DNA of 21,099 nucleotides from DP-36 sp036004365 (GTDB lineage Bacteria; Desulfobacterota; Binatia; UBA9968), in assembly GCA_036004365.1 (NCBI GenBank), contig DASYRN010000138.1, positions 1 to 21,099 on the forward strand. Reading direction: 5' to 3'. The notes beneath the pieces are model-generated. The model did no database searches and was not told where the DNA came from. It saw only the letters and a program-made list of their open reading frames with translations. Shown here piece by piece: positions 14,853-21,099 of the stretch. A program made the translations under genes and the position numbers. The stretch's first letter is position 1. Each line of letters starts with the position of its first letter.

Positions 14853-15458
14853 CTACTGGACCACCACCGCCTCTTCCTTGTTGATCACAATCGCGCGGAT
14901 TCTAGCCGGAAGGTCGAAAGGCTCGTCGATATCGAAGCCATCGGGATTTTCAGGGGTGCGAGAGAAAAAACTTACCAGCTCTTGCAGAATAGGCTTCGGG
15001 AGGGGAACGCGGAGAATTTCCGCAGATTCAAGTTGAAACTGGCCTTTACCGTTGTTTGTGCGGAGGACTCCGCGCGCTGTCACGGGGACTCTGCCGGAGA
15101 GGTAATTCAAAGGATCGATAAGACCTCGCGGGCTTCGGTTACGCTTGAACTCATCAATATCGACCTGTACCCGTCCGGCCAGCCTCCCGTCTCCGACAAT
15201 AGTGATCTGCGGATTTGTCAGACCCTGAGGAATTTTATCTTTCGCATTGAACGCCAGGTACGAATTGACCTCGTTTTCTGAAACCGGAGTTTTTCTTGCT
15301 CGCACCGGATTAGCCGAACCGTTTTTGTTGATCTCGTCCATCTTCCGCTGCAACCGATCGCCTTCCTCCTTCGAGAGCTGAAGCGCGACTGTGTTGGAGC
15401 CACAAAGACTCAGTACCAGCCCCAAAAGAATGCTGCTGCAAATTTTTCTTACGGTCAT
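14853..15458 (-). CDS. Secreted protein of unknown function, LmeA/DUF2993-like
   Basis: Predicted exported protein of 201 residues. MTVRK followed by a hydrophobic stretch SSILLGLVLSL makes a signal peptide, with a likely cut near TVA (residue 25); Cys19 does not sit in a proper lipobox. The mature part is mixed alpha/beta: VSENEVNSYLAF (59-70) reads as a helix, then strands ITIVGDGRLAGRVQVDID (85-102), RVPVTARGVLR, GQFQLESAEILRVPLPKPILQELV (139-162) and a C-terminal strand ending in VVVQ. This order of strands and the LPKPILQEL helix resembles DUF2993/LmeA-like lipid-binding proteins, which is a weak assignment. ATG 15458 is preferred to GTG 15506 because it starts the signal peptide; neither has a clear ribosome site. 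PPK2 follows 18 nt later. Confidence 0.7.
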   Translation of the reverse strand: MTVRKICSSILLGLVLSLCGSNTVALQLSKEEGDRLQRKMDEINKNGSANPVRARKTPVSENEVNSYLAFNAKDKIPQGLTNPQITIVGDGRLAGRVQVDIDEFKRNRSPRGLIDPLNYLSGRVPVTARGVLRTNNGKGQFQLESAEILRVPLPKPILQELVSFFSRTPENPDGFDIDEPFDLPARIRAIVINKEEAVVVQ

Positions 15459-15649
15459 CGTGTTAATACGATACGGTCTGAAGGGATGCCCTTCAAGGGC
15501 CGGCACTCAGTTAAATGGAAGATGCGCTGGTGAAGTGGGAAATGGAATGGGTAGCGAAGCCGCTTAGCGGTAGAACGTCATTGAGACCCAAAGTATGACG
15601 ATTCCGCTCCCCTCTTCGGCAAGCCGGTTGTCCGGGAACTGCTGGACCG

Positions 15650-16132
15650 TTACTGACCAGGCCGGAGCACGAGCACAGGAGGAAAATGGGCCCTTTTGAA
15701 AAGTCCCAAGAAAGTTATTGCTCTCTGGACCAACCTCATAATTGCAGGCTGATGTTCGGTCCGCATGATCAGGTGCACATCTCCCTTACGAGTGTAAGTC
15801 TCCACCACACTGGCCAGACTGCCCGTATAAACATCCATGATTACCTCTACTCCTCTCTTCTGCAGAAGGTGACGCATCGGAGCAATCCTCTCTTCTGCCA
15901 ATTCCCTTTGCAGCCGCCAGGAATGTCGCTCCATGATTTTTCTTCCAGCCAGCATCGCCTCTCTCGGAGATTCTGTTGTCACCCAGTGGTCTTGAAGCCA
16001 GACCCAAGAGTTCGTCGGATACGGTACCAGGAAGATAACTCTCATCCCCGGCCGTGGAATCTCCTCGACATAAGGTATGATCTCGCCGAGTCGGTGTTGA
16101 TCTTTTAGTGCAACCAAAATCTCCTTTGCCAT
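15650..16132 (-). CDS. UspA-like universal stress fold protein
   Basis: Predicted small cytoplasmic protein of 160 residues. The first strand KEILVALKD, a middle strand with basic ends (GMRVIFLVPYP, 28-38), the long helix PREAMLAGRKIMERHSWRLQ, the strand VEVIMDVYTGS and the VHLIMRTEH strand, ending in FPPVLVLRPGQ, follow the alpha/beta order of universal stress proteins. The glycine-rich nucleotide loop G2xG9xG(S/T) is not clear, so ATP binding is uncertain. ATG 16132 is chosen because AAAGGAGGAAGG lies just upstream; the frame could start up to 54 nt earlier at 16186. Neighbours (antiporter, PPK2, secreted protein) suggest a stress or ion-homeostasis setting. Confidence 0.75.
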   Translation of the reverse strand: MAKEILVALKDQHRLGEIIPYVEEIPRPGMRVIFLVPYPTNSWVWLQDHWVTTESPREAMLAGRKIMERHSWRLQRELAEERIAPMRHLLQKRGVEVIMDVYTGSLASVVETYTRKGDVHLIMRTEHQPAIMRLVQRAITFLGLFKRAHFPPVLVLRPGQ

Positions 16133-16623
16133 GGTTCCTTCCTCCTTTTGCTTCGCCATTCCTCCCTTCCCTTGCGCAACCACCATGCCAACTTGGGCCT
16201 AAGAGGTGCCCTCGCTGTAACATTTTGAAATGCTGGGAGAATTTTTGGCAGGCGAATTCAAAAGCGCCTAGGATATGAGAAGTGTGCTCCGTTTACGCTG
16301 TCAAAAGGCAGCGAGGGTTGGCATTGGCATAAGCCATTGAACAAAGAAGATTTTTCTCAACTGTAAACGATGTTGACTGTCTGTAACTTAGTTGACAGTT
16401 AACTCGACTAATATCAAAGCGCCTACGCGAAACCTATTTCATCGAATTGTCCGAGGGCCGAAACGCCTTCCTTAGAGCGGCAAACTTATATACAAGAGAA
16501 CGTGCGCGGGATCGGCTTTGCCCGCCACAGATTCCATCACGAAACGTAGAGGAGAAGGAGCGGTGCTTGCAAAGGAAGGAGCGTCACGGTTAAGTTAGGG
16601 TCATTCAGTACAAGGAGTAAACT
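16133..16623. other. Intergenic region between UspA-like gene and ilvD
   Basis: About 490 nt without a convincing gene. It separates two divergent genes, so it should contain promoters for both. The decamer AAAGCGCCTA occurs twice, at 16261-16270 and 16416-16425. A cluster of related GTTGAC-like sites lies at 16357-16404 and is listed separately. Near the right end are purine-rich strings (GGAGAAGGAG, AAGGAAGGAG) and the ribosome site for ilvD (AAGGAG before ATG 16624). Confidence 0.5.
16357..16404. promoter_or_regulatory. Cluster of GTTGAC-type inverted sites upstream of ilvD
   Basis: AGTTGAC-A-GTTAACT (16390-16404) is a nearly perfect palindrome (6 of 7 pairs). A diverged copy starting GTTGACTGT lies at 16372-16387, and CAACTGTAAAC (16358-16368) matches the reverse complement of 16391-16401 at 9 of 11 positions. 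Three related half-site groups within 48 nt, 220 nt upstream of ilvD and 225 nt from the UspA-like start, look like an operator cluster for a dimeric regulator. The regulator is not identified, and no convincing -35/-10 pair was found with correct spacing. Confidence 0.35.
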
Positions 16624-18297
16624 ATGGCAGAGAGTCTAAAGCCGCGTAGCTCGGTGATCACCGACGGGCCGAATCGGGCGCCGTCGCGGGCGATGTTCAA
16701 GGCGGTAGGCTTTACGGACGAAGATCTGTCCCGACCGATAGTGGGAGTGGCCAACACTTGGATCGAGATCGGGCCGTGCAATTTTCATCTACGTCGGCTG
16801 GCGGCCAAAGTAAAAGAAGGTATCCGGGCGGCGGGCGGAACACCCATGGAATTCAACACCGTTTCCATCTCTGACGGCATCAGCATGGGCGCCGAGGGAA
16901 TGAAATGCTCGCTGATTAGCCGCGAGCTGGTTGCCGACTCAATTGAACTCGTCGCGCGTGGTAATCACTTCGACGCGCTGGTCTGCATCTCCGGCTGCGA
17001 CAAGACCAATCCCGGCGTCGTGATGGCGCTGGCCAGACTCAATATCCCCGGCCTCGTGCTTTACGGCGGTTCTATCGCCCCCGGCCATCTGGGAGACCGA
17101 GACCTCACCATTCAAGATGTTTTTGAGGCCGTGGGCGCATACGGTCGCGGCAAAATTACGGCCGAGCAGCTCAAAGCGATCGAGGACAGCGCCTGTCCGG
17201 GCGCGGGCGCGTGCGGCGGGCAGTTCACCGCTAACACGATGTCCACGGTGATGGAGTTTCTAGGGATCTCACCGCTGGGGAGCAACGGTATCCCCGCCGT
17301 GGCGGCCGAGAAAGATGAAGCCGCCTTCAACGCGGGCAAGCTGGTTATGGAGCTGCTGCGCAGGAATCTCTGCCCAGCGCAGATCATCACCCGCAAATCC
17401 ATTGAAAATGCCATTGCCTCTGTCGCCGCAACAGGCGGGTCCACCAACGCGGTGTTGCACTTGCTCGCGGTTGCGCGCGAGGCGGGAGTCGAATTGAGCA
17501 TTGACGATTTTGACCGAATCAGTTCGCGCACGCCGCTCATCGCCGACCTCAAGCCGGGCGGGCGTTTTGTGGCGAACGATTTGTACAAGGCGGGCGGGAT
17601 TCAACTCGTCGCCAAGCGGCTGCTCGAAGGCGGGCTTATCGATGGCGAGGCTATGACCGTCGCAGGCCAGACTCTCGCTGAAGCCGCGGGGAGCGCGGTT
17701 GAGACGGCAGGGCAGGAGGTGCTGCGGCCTCTCTCCAATCCCCTAAAGCCTACCGGTGGCTTGGTTATTCTAAAAGGCAATCTGGCCCCGGAGGGGTGCG
17801 TCGTGAAGGTTGCCGGGCATGAGCGAATGACGCACAAAGGTCCGGCGCGCGTCTTTGACAGAGAAGAGGATGCCTTTCAAGCCGTGCAAGGGGGAAAGAT
17901 CAAAGCCAACGATGTCGTGGTCATTCGTTACGAAGGTCCTAAAGGGGGTCCCGGAATGCGCGAGATGCTGGCTGTCACGGCGGCGCTCGTGGGTGCGGGC
18001 TTAGGCGATTCGGTCGCGCTTCTCACGGACGGCCGGTTCTCCGGCGCCACGCACGGCCTGATGGCCGGCCACGTTGCGCCTGAGGCGGCGAGCGGTGGTC
18101 CCATTGCGGCTGTGCGAGATGGCGACACGATCGTGTTCGATATCAAGGCGCGGCTTCTCAATGTCGAATTGACCGATCAGGAGATCCGCACGCGGCTTAA
18201 CCGGTGGAATCCGCCGACTCCTCGCTACCAGACCGGCGTCATGGCCAAGTACGCCCGGCTTGTCTCCTCGGCCTCCGAGGGCGCGGTCACGCGCTAA
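16624..18297 (+). CDS. ilvD: Dihydroxy-acid dehydratase
   Basis: Converts 2,3-dihydroxy-isovalerate and 2,3-dihydroxy-3-methylvalerate to the 2-keto acids in valine and isoleucine synthesis, in the cytoplasm, using an Fe-S cluster and Mg2+. The 557 residues match the IlvD/EDD family in full. The expected Fe-S ligands are all there: Cys52 in GPCNFH, Cys125 in SGCDKT and Cys197 in GACGGQ. Asp84 in SDGISMG and Lys127 in CDKT (the lysine that is carbamylated in the family) supply Mg2+ contacts, and the C-terminal half has LTDGRFSG followed by GHVAPEAA. The start at ATG 16624 follows AAGGAGTAAACT. Sugar-acid dehydratases share the fold, but the N-terminal SDGISMGAEGMKCSL pattern supports IlvD. No other branched-chain synthesis gene is adjacent. 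Confidence 0.97.
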   Translation: MAESLKPRSSVITDGPNRAPSRAMFKAVGFTDEDLSRPIVGVANTWIEIGPCNFHLRRLAAKVKEGIRAAGGTPMEFNTVSISDGISMGAEGMKCSLISRELVADSIELVARGNHFDALVCISGCDKTNPGVVMALARLNIPGLVLYGGSIAPGHLGDRDLTIQDVFEAVGAYGRGKITAEQLKAIEDSACPGAGACGGQFTANTMSTVMEFLGISPLGSNGIPAVAAEKDEAAFNAGKLVMELLRRNLCPAQIITRKSIENAIASVAATGGSTNAVLHLLAVAREAGVELSIDDFDRISSRTPLIADLKPGGRFVANDLYKAGGIQLVAKRLLEGGLIDGEAMTVAGQTLAEAAGSAVETAGQEVLRPLSNPLKPTGGLVILKGNLAPEGCVVKVAGHERMTHKGPARVFDREEDAFQAVQGGKIKANDVVVIRYEGPKGGPGMREMLAVTAALVGAGLGDSVALLTDGRFSGATHGLMAGHVAPEAASGGPIAAVRDGDTIVFDIKARLLNVELTDQEIRTRLNRWNPPTPRYQTGVMAKYARLVSSASEGAVTR

Positions 18298-18412
18298 GCG
18301 GCTTCGACGAGTTTCAGCTTCAGTTCCTCCCTCGCTAAGGTTCGGGCATCTCGGCCAGTAAAGTTTGGTAAAATTCGGTAATTGGGGTCAATTCATGGTA
18401 TTTTTTGGACCC

Positions 18413-18436
18413 TCTTTCTTTTTCCATCAGAAAGAG
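18413..18436. other. 8-bp hairpin in the ilvD downstream spacer
   Basis: CTCTTTCT (18413-18420) pairs perfectly with AGAAAGAG (18429-18436) around an 8-nt loop, about 115 nt after the ilvD stop. The stem is not GC-rich and no T-tract follows, so terminator function is doubtful. Just upstream, GGGTC (18387-18391) and GACCC (18409-18413) make a second, weaker inverted pair. Confidence 0.3.
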
Positions 18437-18519
18437 ATAAAAGGAGCGCACGGTAAGAGCTGGACATCGTTGTCATTCAAATAAATCGAGGCCGCTCGAC
18501 ACAAAAAGGAGGAAGTGTC

Positions 18520-19335
18520 ATGAATTCAGAGACATCCAATACCAAGGAGAGAAAAGGATATAAGCACCTAAAGCATCTGAGTCTAGCGGCCGATGAAATC
18601 GCTAAACTACGGGAAACTCTTCAAAAGGTTACTTCCGGAGAGTCCGACTTAAAAACTATTCTAAGCGGCTTAGCGGAATGCCTGGAAAATCTCACGGAGC
18701 GGACAGATAAGTTGGAATCCATCATCACAGATGCCTTCGAATCTGCGGTTACGGAAGCCCAACGAGAGGAGGAAATTAAGGAAAGCCTAAGGGCCGACAA
18801 GACCACATTAGAGGCTCAGCTTCACGAAAGGGAAGAAACTTTGCAGACCAAGGAAACTTGTATCCAGGAGCTGGAGGCCAATCTCGCCGCCAACGCCCAA
18901 GATATCGAAAGACATATCACGGAGAAAGAGAACCTCCTGGAGGTTCGCGATTCGGCGCTTAAGGATCTCAGGTCTGCGATGGGTTCCTTAAGTATTTTAG
19001 CTAGGGAGCTCGCCTCATTTGACGGACGTGGTAGTGACGTTCAAGAAGGGGATGGTGAGGAACAACAGAAAACGAGCGTCGAACTGGAGTTGAAAGACAA
19101 GGAGATCGAGGAGCTCAAGCAGCAGACGGAAGCTCAAGTAGAAAGGCTGAAGGCTGAAGTCCGCGAGAAAGAGGCGATCTTGGCGGCTAGGGTGATGGAA
19201 TTGGAAATGGTCAAGCAAAGGACAGACAGCAAAATTAGGAAGCTTGAGGACGAGGTCAGAAACAAGAATCAACGTAAAAAAACCGGATTTGTATCTTTTC
19301 TTTCTGATTTCGGAGATAAGCGCCGCAGACACTGA
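18520..19335 (+). CDS. Coiled-coil protein of unknown function
   Basis: I do not recognise this 271-residue protein. It has no signal peptide or membrane segment. A basic N-terminus (TKERKGYKHLKHL) leads into a helix with a Leu/Ile pattern (20-75). Two long charged heptad-rich coiled-coil blocks follow, at about 76-150 and 185-250, the second dense in E and K (KDKEIEELKQQTEAQ, LKAEVREKEAI). Between them is a short hydrophobic helix (SLSILARELASF) and an acidic, glycine-containing linker (167-184). The tail KKTGFVSFLSDFGDKRRRH is short, basic at both ends and aromatic in the middle. A strong site AAAAGGAGGAAG precedes ATG 18520, so it is probably expressed. Possible roles are a scaffold, envelope-division or stress-granule factor; none is supported by sequence. 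Downstream is the VOC gene, 69 nt away. Confidence 0.75.
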   Translation: MNSETSNTKERKGYKHLKHLSLAADEIAKLRETLQKVTSGESDLKTILSGLAECLENLTERTDKLESIITDAFESAVTEAQREEEIKESLRADKTTLEAQLHEREETLQTKETCIQELEANLAANAQDIERHITEKENLLEVRDSALKDLRSAMGSLSILARELASFDGRGSDVQEGDGEEQQKTSVELELKDKEIEELKQQTEAQVERLKAEVREKEAILAARVMELEMVKQRTDSKIRKLEDEVRNKNQRKKTGFVSFLSDFGDKRRRH

Positions 19336-19404
19336 ACCGAGGTTTCTTGCTCTTGCAGCATATCCTGGCCATGGGTTGGCTGTAACGCCAAAGAAAAGGA
19401 GATC

Positions 19405-19767
19405 ATGGGGAATCAAATCGTTTGGGTGGATATTCCGGTCAAGGATCTCGACCGAGCTATTCGGTTCTATTCAGCCGTTCTGGGCGCACCGATTAAGAAA
19501 GAACAATTTCCGGAGATGGCGATCGGAATTTTTCCCCATGACGAAGGTGAGGTCGGCGGATGCCTTTTCAAACGGGAAGGTGAGGAGCCTTCGACCAAAG
19601 GACCTTTGCTTTACCTGAACGCCAACGGACGGCTCGACCAGGCGATCGCCGCGGTTGAGGCCAATGGCGGCAAAGTCACTCAAGCCAAACATCAAATCGG
19701 CCCCTACGGTTTTAGAGCTGTAATCCAAGACAGCGAAGGAAACCGCGTGGCCTTACACTCGGATTGA
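19405..19767 (+). CDS. VOC family (glyoxalase/bleomycin-resistance fold) protein
   Basis: Predicted 120-residue cytoplasmic protein with the vicinal oxygen chelate fold. VDIPVKDLDRAIRFYSAVLG (8-27) is the standard opening beta-alpha unit, GGCLFKRE and PLLYLNANGRLDQAIAAVEANGG (67-89) form the middle, and GFRAVIQDSEGNRVALHSD (102-120) is the usual end. These proteins act as lyases, isomerases, dioxygenases or ligand-binding resistance proteins on a metal centre; in this short YaeR/PhnB-like group the exact role is usually unknown. A good site AAAGGAGATC precedes ATG 19405. It lies between the coiled-coil gene and moeA on the same strand with gaps of 69 and 133 nt. Confidence 0.93.
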   Translation: MGNQIVWVDIPVKDLDRAIRFYSAVLGAPIKKEQFPEMAIGIFPHDEGEVGGCLFKREGEEPSTKGPLLYLNANGRLDQAIAAVEANGGKVTQAKHQIGPYGFRAVIQDSEGNRVALHSD

Positions 19768-19802
19768 TTGATGCAGGACTAACCTCGCTTCACGAAACTC
19801 TT

Positions 19803-19872
19803 AAAGCCTCAAAGCCGCGGTAGCTCCAGCTTCTTCTCCAAATCAGCCCAAGTTGCTTTTGAGAGAGGCTTT
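19803..19872 (+). terminator. Possible weak terminator after the VOC gene
   Basis: AAAGCCTC (19803-19810) can pair with GAGGCTTT (19865-19872), and the right arm runs into a T-rich string. The loop of 54 nt is long for an intrinsic terminator, so this is a tentative call. It sits just before the ribosome site of moeA. Confidence 0.2.
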
Positions 19873-19900
19873 TTATAGTGTTCTTCCACAGGAGGGACCG

Positions 19901-21099
19901 TTGAAAGCTTTTTTCAAAGTCGTTTCTCCCACCGAGGCATTGCGGATTCTCCTCCAGACGCCTCCTGTAGCTACAGAAGTTGTCCCGACGATCCAGGCTC
20001 GGGCGCGGGTTCTAACCGAGGACCTTTATTCCCAAGTTGATCTCCCTCATTTTCACCGCGCGGCGATGGATGGCTATGCCGTTAAGGCCAAAGACACCTT
20101 CGGCGCGAGCGCGAGCCAGCCGGCATATCTCAAACTTGTAGGCACGATCGAGATGGGAAAGGAAGCGACAAGAGCGTTGATCAAAGGGGAGGCGATGCGC
20201 ATCTCCACCGGCGGGATGCTTCCGCCCGAGAGCGACGGAGTCGTGATGGTCGAATATACGGAAGAAGTCGGCGACAGCATGGTGGAAATCCACCGCGGCG
20301 TTTCGCCTTGGCAGAACGTGATCCAGATCGGCGACGATATCAAAAAGGGAGATCTTGTCTTCCGGCGCGGCCGCCGACTTCGCGCTCACGATCTCGGTGC
20401 CCTTACGGGCATCGGCGTATCCTCGCTTTCGGTCTACAAAAAGCCGCGCGTTGCGCTCATCTCGACGGGAGATGAAATTATCGATGTGGAGATGGAGCCT
20501 CGCCCTGGCCAGGTGCGCAACATCAACCAGCATTCACTCGCGGGCCTGGTCGAAGAATGCGGTGCAGAGCTGGACGATCTCGGGGTCGTGTGCGATGACC
20601 GTGACGCTCTTGTGAAGACGCTTCGAAAAGCGCTTGAGTGGGGTGATCTCGTTCTTCTTTCCGGCGGCAGCTCGGTCGGCGCCAGGGACATCGCGATGGA
20701 CGCTATTCTTTCACTTCCGAATGCCGAAATGATTTTTCATGGGATCTCCGTAAGCCCCGGCAAGCCGACCATCTTTGCCAAAGCCGCAGGAAAGCCGCTC
20801 TTGGGTCTTCCCGGCTATCCGGTTTCCGCCATGGTGATTTTCGATCTTTTTGCCGCCCCTTTGATCCGAGTTCTTGGGGGAGAAAATCAGCAAAGCGCGT
20901 CCCAATTTTCAAAAACGACGCGGGCGATTCTCAAGACTAATGTCGCCTCCCAGACAGGACGCGAGGACTACGTTCGCGTGAGCCTTGAGGAGAGCGACGG
21001 CCGTCTCTATGCGACGCCTCTTCCCGGCAAATCCGGAGCGATTTTTACACTCGTCAAGGCAGACGGCATGATCAGAATCGATCTCAACCAGGAGGGAGT
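19901..21099 (+). CDS. moeA: Molybdopterin molybdenumtransferase MoeA (3' end cut by window edge)
   Basis: Inserts molybdenum into adenylylated molybdopterin, the last common step of Mo-cofactor synthesis, in the cytoplasm. The frame begins at TTG 19901, five nt after CAGGAGGGA, the only good start; 399 codons are visible before the right edge, and typical members of about 400-410 residues would end within the next few codons. Family marks are all present: LPHFHRAAMDGYAV (48-61) with the conserved Asp57, MRISTGGMLPPESDGVVMVE, VALISTGDEI, LLSGGSSVGARDIA, VSPGKPTIFA and GLPGYPVSAMV. Neighbours do not include other Mo-cofactor genes. Its presence implies the organism makes at least one molybdoenzyme. 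Confidence 0.96.
   Translation, partial: MKAFFKVVSPTEALRILLQTPPVATEVVPTIQARARVLTEDLYSQVDLPHFHRAAMDGYAVKAKDTFGASASQPAYLKLVGTIEMGKEATRALIKGEAMRISTGGMLPPESDGVVMVEYTEEVGDSMVEIHRGVSPWQNVIQIGDDIKKGDLVFRRGRRLRAHDLGALTGIGVSSLSVYKKPRVALISTGDEIIDVEMEPRPGQVRNINQHSLAGLVEECGAELDDLGVVCDDRDALVKTLRKALEWGDLVLLSGGSSVGARDIAMDAILSLPNAEMIFHGISVSPGKPTIFAKAAGKPLLGLPGYPVSAMVIFDLFAAPLIRVLGGENQQSASQFSKTTRAILKTNVASQTGREDYVRVSLEESDGRLYATPLPGKSGAIFTLVKADGMIRIDLNQEG

Noticed and set aside
15555..15569. 15-nt string also present in inverted orientation at 18292-18306 (end of ilvD)
   Set aside because: One match of this length is not far from chance expectation in a 21-kb GC-rich window, and the second copy is partly coding sequence.
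1..21099. tRNA or rRNA genes, CRISPR arrays, insertion sequences, phage genes
   Set aside because: Looked for T-loop-like strings, regularly spaced repeats, transposase or integrase motifs and found none that hold up.

Overview
The window looks like a chromosomal stretch of a Gram-negative, free-living, metabolically versatile bacterium of moderately high GC. Signs of this are the abundant Shine-Dalgarno sites (AGGAGG type), a secreted NMT1/SsuA-type solute-binding protein, MscL, a Kef-type antiporter, and a mix of family III CoA-transferase, luciferase-like (LLM) oxidoreductase, amidohydrolase-superfamily and racemase genes. That mix, with orphan NMT1-type binding proteins and short TTCAA-like intergenic repeats, reminds me of uncultured soil or subsurface lineages such as Binatota and other genomes once filed under Deltaproteobacteria, Rokubacteria or Tectomicrobia. 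This placement is inference from gene content only. No rRNA, tRNA, CRISPR, insertion sequence or phage gene was seen.

Layout. (1) 20-4818, plus strand: CaiB/BaiF CoA-transferase, LLM-class oxidoreductase, DUF6282-like amidohydrolase and MFS transporter. The spacers carry degenerate repeats and hairpins. This reads as a catabolic module for an organic acid with its importer. (2) 4825-9609, minus strand: NMT1/SsuA-type binding protein, MscL with a C-terminal zinc ribbon, FAD-dependent monooxygenase-like protein, DUF1772 membrane protein, tautomerase, and an Asp/Glu racemase-superfamily protein with only one of the two usual catalytic cysteines. The last four could form an oxidative, ring- or keto-acid-type pathway. 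(3) 9763-11094, minus strand: an O-methyltransferase remnant that has lost its SAM-binding centre, then an intact class I methyltransferase. (4) 11095-11676: about 580 bp with no recognisable gene. (5) 11677-16132: a homeostasis and stress group. It holds a Kef/CPA2 antiporter whose first 39 codons lie in another frame (one extra G in a GGG run), PPK2 polyphosphate kinase, a secreted LmeA/DUF2993-like protein and a UspA-like protein. (6) 16133-16623: a gene-free region with a cluster of GTTGAC-like sites upstream of ilvD. (7) 16624-21099, plus strand: ilvD (dihydroxy-acid dehydratase), an unrecognised coiled-coil protein, a VOC/glyoxalase-fold protein, and moeA (molybdopterin molybdotransferase), which runs off the right edge.

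Most genes are standard families. The parts that deserve a second look are the single-cysteine racemase homologue, the two disrupted genes (O-methyltransferase deletion, antiporter frameshift), the two possible uncharacterised catabolic modules, the zinc-ribbon MscL, the coiled-coil protein, and several short repeats and inverted repeats between genes. I did not find a clear, wholly new defence, mobile or RNA-guided system.
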